Position numbers and translations under genes: made by a program. Positions 1 to 10,897 of a DNA stretch of 64,000 nt are shown in pieces. Source of the DNA: Isoetes taiwanensis (Eukaryota > Streptophyta > Lycopodiopsida > Isoetales > Isoetaceae); assembly GCA_021234155.1 (NCBI GenBank), contig JAJEKV010000002.1, positions 1,723,882 through 1,787,881 of the forward strand, written 5' to 3'. The first letter of the stretch is position 1. Each line of letters opens with the position of its first letter. The notes under the pieces are model-generated. The model was given only the letters and a program-made list of their open reading frames with translations, was not told the DNA's origin and made no database searches.

Positions 1-3000
1 GGTAACAAAGTATTGTATAATTTAGTGTTGCACATAAATCTGCCCGTTAACATTATGCTTTACATTTTGTTGTGTGCTCCGGCTCCTACAAGCATTTGTG
101 GTGCGAGACAAGTCGCGAAGTTCTTCAAGTAAGTTTATTGTAGCAACTTTAGTATTTCATAGTCTCATTTATCTTTGCATGCGAGATGCATGATTTTTTC
201 TTCTGTTTGTTTCATTGTTGTCATAAAACAATTAAATAAAGCGGGGAAATGAGTGTTTGGGTTTACTATGTTGGGGTTTTGGCAACTAGAATATAGGTAT
301 GGCACAAAAAAAGAGGGACTTGAGGCCTTTTTCTAGATGATTCCAAAGGCAGGTCAATCTTGGTACTCTGAACCAAAGATAGCAACAAAGTTCGATTATA
401 GGTGACGAGGTGGTTGAGGTCAATGGAACATTACGGCATGTGAGTCTTTGCAGAGTGAGTTTAGATAGTAAAAGCTTTCCAAACTTCCAATGTTCTTATT
501 GTGCAAGCAATTCCCAAAGAGAGGGACTTAGGTATGAGAGTATCTGGACAAGATGAGAAAAAAAAGAGAGAGGTCGGCGTGATACAAAGACTTGTACAAG
601 GGTAGATTTCCACATACACCGAAGCGCAAAAAATGGCCAAAGGCAATGACCTTGAAAATAGGTTATTGAAGAAAGAATTGACTTTCTCAAAGATAAAGAA
701 TGTAGCTTTTGTCTGTGAAGGTCAGGATCTCTACGAGGAAGTTTGAGTGAGTCCATGAATCGAAAAAGATGTGCATAAGTTTTGCAATGATATAAAAGAG
801 AGGCTTACTCACAAAGGAAAATTTGATGGTAAACCTGATACGTGGAACTTTCTCTCGACATTGCTCAAAATGTCATAAGACCGAGGACATAAGAGCGTTA
901 CAACCAGACAACCAAAGAGTTGTTTGAGACCATTAGAATATGGGGTGGAAGGAGGATGCATAATTTTTTGACCCTAAATTTCTACGGTCCTAGTCTATCA
1001 ACCACAATGCGGTCCACTAGGAAAAATTTTACTTATAGGGTTGGCATAGTGGAGGAAACATTTATTCATTTGGCAAACATATATGCGGGCACATGGCAGC
1101 CCTTGACTTGAAAGCGGATGTGTTCCCACTCTTGTTGCGAAGATGAGAGCAGTCATCATAAAGAGGTCCATATCTTTGGAATGCAAAAGAAGATGCTTAA
1201 TAATAGGGTTTTGTATGGCCTTGGAGAACCATGCATGTGAACCAAGCTTTCATCAAAAGGTTGGAAGTGGTGATCTGAGGCTACAAGAAGATAGTTGATG
1301 CTTTTGAGAAGAATATGATAGCACACTATGCTCGTGTTTTCATTGTAAATCCATTGCATGCACGTCTTCAGAAGCTTGTCCTAGCCATACAACTTACATG
1401 CAACAAGTTTGATAGTAAAGCCGCGGAAAGCTCAATGGGAAGAAATTGAAGTTACGTGGGACAAGAATTTGAGGGATTTTTGGGGCCATTAATTGGCCAT
1501 AGCTTCTGATGGATTGCATGATGGAAGATTACACAAAAATTGAAGGATGCAGGAACAAAATTTGCAATCCAAGTGGGAAGGTTGGGTTTTAGCAAAGAAA
1601 GAGGAATGATGGCAGCATTCAAGGCTTGCATGATCAAGATTTTATACACAACGGAAAGAAACTAATCAATCCACTAGATAATGCGGCTAGGGAGGTTTGT
1701 TTTTTAGGAGAAGATCTTGTCACATTGAATGACATTTGGCACGTATTCCATGCATTCCAAGGAGAGCATGGCCTTCAACTTGGAGATGTAGAAAGGAAGG
1801 ACGCATAAAATTGGAGGGCAAAGACAACGGATTGCTTCACGGAAGGTTCAATCTTGTCTACCATACCACGAGATCCATCTAATTCTCCTCCAATGCGGAC
1901 TTTAGAACTGAAACCTACATTTTCGTTGTGGCCTTATACATTGACATATTCTTATCACCGCATATGGACTGTGGGATCGTGTCAAGGCAAAACATCTGAG
2001 TCTCATTCTTCTTAAGGTAATTATTGAGTTTATGTTTGTGATGGTTTCTTGTTTCTCACAAGAGTTGTTATGTTTTTGTTTTCTTAGGCTATGGAGGTTG
2101 TGGATAATAAGGCATCCAACGCACACTTTGAAGCAAAACTTCATCACCGCGGAGACATTCCTTGATATACAATTGTCATGCCATTTTCTTTGTTTTGTTG
2201 ATCAAGTTTTTGATGAAAATTGCATTGGCATTTCGTTCCTTGAGTGGCACGGGTTCAGACTGTTGTGAAAATTTCTTTAGTAAGGTGGGAGGCATGATCC
2301 AAAATGAAAGGTCCTACACAGGTGCAGACCTGCTCGAAACAGCAAATGCTTTGAATAGAGTGGCAGAGTTTCAAGCGCTCGGGAAATTGTTGTTCCCTGC
2401 CACACATTTGAAGCAAGAAAACATCTGGCATGTTTTAGAGAAGAAGGCGTGTTCCGATGGTATAGAGGTGACTTGTGATTTAGGAAATTATAGCACAGTT
2501 GACAATTCAGACAAAATTACGTGTGCTTTAAAAGAAGGAATGAGAGAAGCACAAGAGATGTGTTTGAAAGTTGGCATTTGCTGTAAAGAGAAGGGAGTTG
2601 ACACATGGTGGACTCATCCTTGGAAGCATGAGGATTATTTTGACAAGAAATACTTCCAAAGTTTGATTGATGGAGTGTGAAGATGAGACAGACGGGCTGA
2701 AGTGGAACATGAAGAGGATGTTGTCAGGAGGCTCTTGTGGGGTGCTCACCGTGGGAAGACATTGAGGAAATAACAACAAAGATGGAATTGAGACATACAT
2801 TTGATGACATGGTGGATGAGACCGAAAGCAATGAAATAGTGAAAGTTGAAAAGATGTGTGATGATAGACAATAAAGAAGTATGCAAGTCCACTCTTGTCG
2901 CCCAAATTTTAATGGAAATCCTTGGCTCTCCAAGGATAGATTAACCAAAGTGAAAAATCATGTTTTGCAAATGGATGTAAGGAATAAAGGAAATTAATGC

Positions 3001-3405
3001 ACCCAACGCTCTTGGCATTGGATCCGATTGTCTGCGATTTTCTTTTGAGGTGGAAGCCAAGGCATGTCAAGTTAAGGGAAAGCATGAGGTTTTGAAGGCA
3101 ACTTGGTACTTGGGTAGGATAATTAGTATTCAAAGAAGATTGGTAGAGGATGGAAAGAAAGTAGGGAGCCAATTGATCGAGTTCCAGACCTTCTTATTTG
3201 GTTGAACTTAACTTGGCATGGTATAACCAATAATAATTTCGGAAAAGAAGTTGGTACACATTTGACTGTGGGACAAAGAATATGATATCATTAGATTCTG
3301 GTCATTGCTTTGGCTAATCTAACTTACAAGCCAAAATCTGGAACATATGTACTTGATGACCATGCCACATTGCAATTTGAGAGATTTATTACGTCGGTCC
3401 GAAAG
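1..3405 (+). pseudogene. Degenerate transposase-like gene, family unassigned
   Basis: Coding-like pieces on the + strand lie in one order but keep changing frame, so this is a dead copy. Recognisable blocks are about 890-1110 (ELFETIRIWGGRRMHNF), 1280-1440 (IVDAFEKNMIAHYARV), 1626-1830 (QDFIHNGKKLINPLDNA, then HVFHAFQGEHGLQLGDVER), 1930-2130, and 2162-2680, the longest open piece, with GTGSDCCENFFSKVGGM near its start. A last block ends at about 3405 (TLQFERFITSVRK) before a GT donor. The H-N-G-K-K-L-I-N-P-L block and the G-S-D-x-C-E-x-F-F-S block look like the body of a DNA-transposon protein of the kind seen in seed-free plants and algae. A P/THAP9-like relationship is possible but unproven. 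No terminal repeats were found and the 5' end lies outside the window. Confidence 0.5.
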
Positions 3406-4195
3406 GTTAATGTTTACTTTGTATTTTATATGTGTTCACAGTTGCAGGTTTAGAATTTGTTTAAATGTTTAAAGGTCTGACATATTTAATGGATTCTGGA
3501 ATATTTAGGTGGTGGGAAAGGGAAGCAGAAGGTCACCTGAACCTTGATCTGAACGTAAACAATATGTTCTGCTTAGAGAGTGGTAAAAGGAACCCTATTT
3601 GAACTCTTGTTTGAACTTTGTTTGAACCGCTTGCTTTATGGACATGTAGAGTTGAATGTAGGAAGGAAGTTTCGAACCCAGGTTTCGACATATATAGATG
3701 TAGAAAGAATAATTTAAATGTCTATTTTGCATGCACTTAATACTGACTTAAGATTACTGTGTGTCATCCTTGCAGTTTAGGTAGCGTTTGGAAGTTCTGG
3801 AAGGTTGCGTTTGGAAGTTCAAAGCCAGGTTTAAAGTTGTAAACATTAGATCTGCAACAGACCTGCAATAATTTTGTTTGGATGTGCAAGAGATTTTCAG
3901 TTTCAGTTTCTTATTTGAAGTAAATAGAACCATAGTTTACTACAGTTTACAGAAAAAGACAAATGCAACTACAGTTTACACAAAAAGATACCATATTATA
4001 TTATGTTGAAGATTTTTTGTACAAGAAAACTCATGCATGCAGAAGCATTGCATGTTTTTACCCCTGCATTACCTGAAGCTACCATATTCCGACCATATTA
4101 TATAATATTCGAGATCGTGATTTACAAAAAACTCATGCATGGATTGTTTTCACCCCCGGTTTTCTGAAAAGATCAAAGTGTTAGATTATAAGCCG
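3406..4195. other. AT-rich spacer, no gene seen
   Basis: No open frame of note. A short imperfect direct repeat (tacaaraaaactcatgcatg) occurs near 4020 and again near 4125. The remainder shows nothing I can assign. Confidence 0.4.
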
Positions 4196-4580
4196 ATTAT
4201 CCCTGCATCCCATCGTGATATAGCCCGGAGGGGCATCATCAAGGTAAACTTCGGCGAGTAGGCCAGCTTGCCTCAATGTTCATCAGAGAAGACGCGGCCT
4301 CATGCGACAAACCCGATCAAGCCCGCGACCGGGCGCATACATTTGCTCCTTGATCCTTCAATCGGTTCACCCTCCAACAAGTAAAATGTGGCCACAAACA
4401 TCATCTCCATGCCCGGATGGCCGGAAGAGGGACGATTTCGCGAAGCCGCCGGGCAAACACCTGGATCCGGGGCCATTCCAAAGCGAGGAGAAGGAAGGAA
4501 GGAACTTGGGGAAGGAGTAGGATCCGGAAATGGATAGGTGATGGTGATGAAGAGACTACTCCCCGCCACTACTTATAAAG
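4195..4580. other. GC-rich island with overlapping short ORFs
   Basis: GC content jumps relative to both flanks. ORFs run on both strands (minus 4300-4569, 89 codons; plus 4302-4520, 72 codons), as expected by chance in GC-rich DNA. The minus frame is proline and serine rich at its start and resembles no domain I know. It could be a CpG-rich promoter or the edge of an element. No function is assigned. Confidence 0.25.
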
Positions 4581-4729
4581 CAAAAACGGAATGGTTGATT
4601 TGATGCCAATATGCCCAACCATTATGATGTCATTATGCCAATAGATTATCATCTTAAGGTTATGATTTTATTTTAAAGGTTATAGATTATCATGTTGAAG
4701 GTTGTTAGAGGTTATGATGGCAAACGTCC

Positions 4730-4816
4730 CTTTGAGGTGACATAGGTTATGATGTAAACCTTTTGAGGTGACATAGGTTATGATGTAAACCTTTTGAGGT
4801 GGCATAGGTTGCTATG
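4730..4816. repeat. 31-bp tandem repeat, about 2.8 copies
   Basis: The unit beginning ttttgaggtgacataggtta and ending with gatgtaaacc is repeated at 4730, 4761 and 4792, the last copy truncated and diverged. It sits in a wider stretch (4600-4960) built from variants of aggttatgat, suggesting older slippage. Confidence 0.8.
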
Positions 4817-5257
4817 TTTGGCCATAAGTGTTGCCATAAGGGTGAGCATCTACCATAGGGGTTAGGACAATATTTCATGAACATTTCAACATCCCATATG
4901 CCAAGATTATAAACCCAACCATTGGCCAACATTCCAGTATATGTATGATAAACATCGGCCACATTCCCAAGATATGTACGGGAAAGGGTATATGGATTGC
5001 TAGTTGGGACCGCGATATGTACCGGATAAGGGGCAAAAATTAAAATTCATATTTACGTATGGTTGGGGGTTTAGCCCAGAAAAAGTCAGATATCTGGGGG
5101 TTTCAATGACCCTTTGCACGCACATTATGCCATATGCTCTATATAAAGAGGTGAAGCCCCCGGGAATGATTGCACTTGCTCAAAACTTTACTTGGTTTTC
5201 GTTAATCACGCCTCGATTTAAATAAATACAGGATTTTGGACATTGCCAGTGAATTTC

Positions 5258-5446
5258 ATGGTCACGAGGAAGGTTGAGATTTTTCATGGAATAGCTGGAG
5301 GAAACAAGGAGCATGCTATTTACATTTCGGTAAGTTCTTAAGCTAGCCTGGTTTTTACTTTGGAGTTCGGTTTCATTTGTGTTTCTACATATACAAAACA
5401 GTCCAAAGAAAGCCTTGGTATTGGATTTAATTATGCTTCAAAAGAG
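5258..5446 (+). pseudogene. Two-exon gene-like fragment, unknown product
   Basis: An ATG-started exon-like block (5258-5329, 24 codons, MVTRKVEIFHGIAGGNKEHA...) ends at a strong gtaagt donor. A second block (5402-5446, SKESLGIGFNYASKE) starts after an AG and ends at a gtaata donor, in the same phase. No continuation with coding character was found in the next kilobase, which is AT-rich. I do not recognise the protein. It could be a captured gene fragment or chance. Confidence 0.3.
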
Positions 5447-6801
5447 GTAATAGCATCCATCTTTTACAAACAGATTAGTGGCTTCCTACGCATATAACAT
5501 GCTTTGAGATTAAATATTTTATTTCAATGTTATTAAAAGCGGAAGCTTTTTCTATCTTTGTAATATTACTCCTCTATAGCACTTTTTTATCTTAATGCCT
5601 TCTACAAAGATATTTTTCAAAGGTTGGCAAGAAATTTGCTTCCTTGTTTTCAAGATGAATCACATTTGTACGCTTTCATAATAAGTTATGTGGATGACAT
5701 AATTTTGATAGCTCTAGAAGTGATTTGTAGTTTAACCTGATCCCTTTGTGGGTCAAATTTTGAAAAACGGGCACTTACATTTATGCACTCTTCGTTAGCG
5801 TGGTCAATGCGGTATCTTGTAACTCAGAAGTGTATGGAGGGTCTAGATCTTTTTTGGACTCGATGGCCAAGATTGCTCAAATGCATATTATTCTTTATCT
5901 CTAGAATTCCCCTTGCTATAGTTGTTGTTCAGATGTAACTTGAGTGGTAAACGGCCTGGATAGAGTCCATCAATGGTCAAGGTGGCTTGGTGTGTAGTGT
6001 GCTCAATAAGTGTAATAGTATTAAATAGATCCGCCAAGCGGAGGAGAGGAGAAGTGTGTGTGTGGGTGTTAGAAAACTAGAGTGCATATCTTCATGTTGT
6101 GGAATGTATGCATCGCTAAAACAATTTCAAATCCAAAAAATTTAAAATATTTATTATGGATGCTCTATGGTATTTCTGGTAGATTTTGCTTAGATAAGTT
6201 TGTGTTTATGTATGATTATGTGATTATCTTAAGAGCACAAACATCTGGTTAAGCTCTAAAAAGGAATTTGCCATTTCTTTTGGGACATTTCTTGTTGAAT
6301 TCCTAGGGAGAACAGAAGGCTAGAAATTGGAAGATCTTTTAGAGGAGCCTCCTGTGCCTAGATGAGGAATTGGAAGGAAGTAGAATTACTTAGTCTTAAT
6401 TCTATTCTATTCTATTCTTATAGACAGTAATGAAGATATTTCTTAAAGGAAAATGGTGATAAATTTAATATTTGGATTAGTATATGATGATTCCCATGCT
6501 AAAACCTTAAGGAAAACTATTGTTTTATTAATAATGTATATTATTATCCCTATCTTTCAATATTACTGAAATGACCCTCTTGAAATAGGAAGTCCAATAC
6601 ATGTACAAAAATTACTAATTGCTCTCATAAAAAATATGAATCCAAATTCCTCTTGGACTGGTTGTCTATGACGACAAAAATTGCCAAAAGAAGCTTCGAG
6701 ATCAATGGCCTTTCTTGATTGAGTTCGAAAGTCCTTGTAAATCCGCTTTCTACTTTACTTGTAGTTGGATGTGGAAGAAGTAATATCAGAACCTTTACGC
6801 T
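5447..6801. other. Spacer with a short TATTC microsatellite
   Basis: No gene seen. A (TATTC)n run near 6399-6420 resembles the pentanucleotide tails of the LINE 3' ends at 17.8 and 25.7 kb, but the conserved upstream LINE sequence is absent, so it is not called as one. Confidence 0.4.
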
Positions 6802-6963
6802 AGCTTTTTGTACTTTTCTTGCAACTAAATGTGGATAAAGTCCTTTCTAACAATACGCCTGAGGCTATGGATTCATGATGCCAGCTTTTTGTACTTTTCT
6901 TGCAACTAAATGTGGATAAAGTCCTTTCTAACAATACGCCTGAGGCTATGGATTCATGATGCC
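6802..6963. repeat. Perfect 81-bp tandem duplication
   Basis: 6802-6882 and 6883-6963 are identical over 81 bp. As 81 is 27 codons, the minus frame reads through both copies and gives a repeated 27-residue peptide in a 94-codon ORF (6800-7084). The ORF has no other coding support. Perfect identity inside decayed DNA means the duplication is recent or an assembly artefact. Confidence 0.9.
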
Positions 6964-7085
6964 GGCTAGGTGGTGCTGCATTTTCTTGAAGAGAATCTGA
7001 TTCATAGTTTTCGACCAGTTTGGTACTACCAGTAGGTTCAAATTCTAACTCCAAGTGCACCATGCCCCTGAAAGGACTTTTCAAA

Positions 7086-7637
7086 CATTAGAGGTAATTT
7101 GAGATCTCCTTTTGTCCCCATAAGAATCCTCCAATAGAATGAGTACTCTACATCAAACTGCAATTAATGCAGCATTAACAACTTCATTGCTATCGTTTTT
7201 TCCCTATAACTTTTGATCTACTCATGAAAATGCTGCGGCGTTTGTTGCATTAGATGCAGAATGAAAAGATCTTTCAAGTGATATATGGTTATGATATATT
7301 TCAATACAAGCCATATGTGTTAACCTTAAAAAATATGGTTTTTTGCTCTTTTCTTATATATTTACATCCCAAAAGATATAACAATGGGTTATCATTAGAA
7401 AGATCTTGAGGAGGCGAATCCATTGCCACAAATAGTGTTGAATCTGGGTTTTTGATCAAAAGGTATAGTAGAAAAATGACAACGCAAAAGTTAGTTAGAA
7501 CTGCATTAATTGCCTTCTAATCTTTGGGAATAAAATACTTTGGAGCTCTTCTCTTATTGGACAGATTTAAAAAAGCTGATGTGGCTTTTTAAGCATCCCT
7601 TAATGGGACAAAATGAGATCTCAAATTACCTCTAATG
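7086..7637. mobile_element. Fold-back MITE, CATTAGRG family, copy 1
   Basis: A 552-bp segment bounded by inverted repeats: CATTAGAGGTAATTTGAGAT on the left and its near-perfect reverse complement ending CCTCTAATG on the right, continuing into a second inverted block (tttgtcccc / gggacaaaa). The interior holds no coding sequence and is partly self-complementary. Length and first bases match the elements at 26222 and 29096. No clear target duplication is visible, so the superfamily is open. Confidence 0.75.
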
Positions 7638-9983
7638 AACCCGCTAAACATAAATTGAACAAATATAGACCTTGAAAAGTTTTGGGTGACTACGGGGTTA
7701 CATGAATTATTTTAGAAATGCAACGTCATTTACTACTACTAACACTACAAGGGGAACTAGATGCAAAAAAGGATTGCCTTTCGGCAAGCCATGTGGTCCA
7801 TGAAACAATCAAACATATTTATCTTGATCTTTTGCAAGGAACCCTCAATATTTTTGAAGATTTTTTATGAAGAAAACATAGAATGGGTAGATTGGAATAA
7901 TGTGATTTTCTTATTCTTCTTTGATCCCATAGACATTTAGTATAGGATGTTGATTTTGGTATTGGAAAACTAATTTGAGGTAGCTATGGAATGGATTCTT
8001 GGGCGAAATGGTAAGGCTTATCTTCCGAATTGATGTAGAAGGAATTGATACTACCCTAGCACTATACCATGATGTAATGCTAAGACTAGAACAAGATCCT
8101 CATTTTGTTAAATTCATTTTGCTATAAACATAAATAAAGCCATCAATTGTTAAATGGCTCGTACAATATATCAACACCTTTGCATTTATCAAGTGAACAA
8201 CTTTCAAATATATAGATTGTAAGCTATTAAGAAACAATGACTATGCCTTGAAACTAAGAAGGAAGAAAATTTCAATAGAGTTCATGAATTGGCAACTTCA
8301 TTAGAATCGACCCTCTGCCATGAGAGAGGTGGTAAAATCTTTACGGAGCTCATGACCGCTTGCACGACTCATGGCTAGTTTCAAAGATCAGTGCCTTCAT
8401 CTGGAAGGAAAAATGGAGGCCCCAAGGCCATATTAGGTGGAAATAATTCATCACGTGAGTAGCAAAATTTTAGAATAACGTAATATGTGTGATGGCCTCG
8501 CTTCTTAAAATTTTGGCGTACATGTATGGCCTTTTGCTTTAACTTGGCGAAATGTTTATTCTCCTTAATAAAGGATGGAGACGGGGCACTATCTTTTCAA
8601 TTAAATCCACCAAGTCTTTCACGCAAGCGAAGAGCCTTTCACGTAAGACCAGGTGATTTAAAAACCGCTTCGTTTTCAAATGCGTTGATCAAGATAGTCC
8701 TTCATATTTAACATTTAGCATAAGTTGCCTTTCTACATGCTTGACAAGATGTCACTTTCGCCCAAAAGCCTAGCATAAAGCGTGTTATGACATTATTCGA
8801 TGCTTTCACCGATTTTTTCGCAAAACCATGCAAAATGCACCATGGAGTACAAATGGTGTGAAGAAGCAACTTCTTTTGAGCTGAGTTTCTTTGTTATTAC
8901 TTGTAAGATAAGCATTTCTGACTTCTATATGTATAGCCAAAAATGAGACCACAGTTTTTATATATGAACATAAACCGAGATAGCCGGAGAAGGCTTCCAA
9001 ATGGAATTTTACTTGTGACATGATCGAATATTAAACAAATATAAATAGATTTTGTTCCAAATGTTCGGGGGTTATGGTTTTGAATTGATTGTCAAAACTT
9101 TGAACTATGATTTATGCCACTTCACCCTCCAAGCCATGGAGGAGGGCAACCCCTCGTCTTGCAAAGCCTGCTGTTTTCTTTCTTTGGAGTGTCCGAGATT
9201 TGATAGTTGTGGTTTTGCCTTTTGGCATATTTGCATACATGCTAGGAGGGAGGAGGAGAGGGAGGGAGGGAAGGACCTCCCACATGATAGCTTCTTTTGT
9301 GGAGAGATAATGAGAGATGGTGAGGTGGGAGTGAGAAAAACCTACTCACTTTTATTGCCAAAACCATTTTTTGACTTAACTAATGGATGGAGCGTTTTCC
9401 ATCGGGTTACTTGATTAAGCTTAACCTCGTCCGAAATGTTTCTTGCCTCCTATTTTGGCCTTCCCTCAAATTCTCGTATTATGGCAATGTTCTCGAAGCT
9501 TCTTAATTCCGGCTGAATCAAAGGCGATTAAAATTAATGAGTAAAAAATTATTGCTTCAGATTTTTACATTTTATCTCATATTTTTGCATAATTCAGTTT
9601 ATTCGGCAAATGAAATGGGGATTTCAAGGATGCAAAACTTGATTATCTTCATTCTTGGTATCTTCTAAATTCTAGACTCTTCGATAATATGACAAGGGCT
9701 TCGATCATTCGAAGGCCTTTGTTCCTCCGTGGGAAGGAATTTTACAAGAAAACCAAATGACCGCATTAGTATCTCGCCCCTATAATTCAAGTACTACTTG
9801 TCGAGAAATGGAGCCAAAAGAGAACAAGAAGCGGTCGAATTCCACAATAGTTTGTACTAGAAGGACAAACTTTGAAGCGAGGCAAGTAAGTCAAAATTCC
9901 ACGTTTCTTTGGAAAAATCCCAAGCATTGATGGTTTATGGATCCAAATTAAAACCACGCTGGTGTCGAAAAACAAAGCAAAAT
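7638..9983. other. Non-coding spacer, no assignable element
   Basis: Only short random ORFs. The 120-codon ORF at 9052-9414 has no recognisable domain and overlaps a purine-rich low-complexity stretch (9245-9275). I see no splice-supported gene. Confidence 0.35.
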
Positions 9984-10897
9984 CACTGCTTGAAATGGTC
10001 GGATAGTGCCATGTTTGATTGCATTATTGAGCCATATCATAGAATTCAAGGCCCATAACAATGGTAATATCAATCTCTCTAATTCACAATGGAAAGAAAT
10101 TTTGAAAAGATTGACCTCCATAGTACCAAGTTTGGTGGAATTGAGGCAGTTGAAGAACAAATGGGATAAGCTTCAGGCTAAATTTGAGGAACCAAAAAAT
10201 ATGCTGAGGACAGAACATGAAACTAGCATTCTATTTGGCAATGGTATGAGAGAATGGAAGAATTGAGAACATGTTGCACGAATCACATTGATCTCCCTGG
10301 AACTGAAGATGACGGTGTATTTGGGAAAGAAGCTTTCCACGTTGCAGAGATGTATTCATCATAACAGGAAACATTTATGACAGATTCATACTATAAGATA
10401 TTCGGAACTGATTCTGCATTTGAGAAAGAATAGTTTGAAATTCCAAACAGTCAACCTCCAACAAATAATACAGGAATTCCTATGCACATAGAACCACCTC
10501 AGACTCCTTCAAGTCCAAACATTAATGGTGGAAATTCAAATATCACTCCGACATCTACTGATAAAGATGGTGTACATGAGATCAGTCCCAGATCAACAGC
10601 TTCTATGCAGCCTAGAGTTGCTGGTCAGTCTCAAAGAAGAGATCTAGACTGGCTATTGATGAGGATATAGCATCAGGAATTTGTGAAATGACATCATGTT
10701 TTGGGGAAGCAGAAGACAAGAAATTAGAATTCATGAAAGATGAGTCCATGAGAAAAATTCAGCTGTTTAAGAAACTTGAAGAGATGAGATCATCTCATAG
10801 TCTAAAAATTGCTATCATGACTCAAAGTATTTTTCAAATGACCAAAGATACACTTGTTGAGATTGCAAAGCTTTCTGCTTCAAAAAAGGGAAATTGA
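9984..10897 (+). pseudogene. Myb/SANT-like DNA-binding protein gene, frameshifted
   Basis: The first block (about 9996-10270) contains WSDSAMFDCI, then NINLSNSQWKEILKRL, LRQLKNKWDKLQAKF and NGMREWKN. This matches the plant Myb/SANT-like domain (Myb_DNA-bind_3 type), including the spaced tryptophans W, W, W. A frame change near 10035 splits WSDS... from the rest, and further shifts follow. The 10482-10670 block is a Pro/Ser/Thr-rich linker. The 10688-10897 block (EDKKLEFMKDESMRKIQLF) is a helical tail ending at TGA. Such proteins occur as plant transcription factors and as the accessory ORF of PIF/Harbinger transposons. No DDE transposase lies nearby, so which one this is remains open. Confidence 0.6.
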
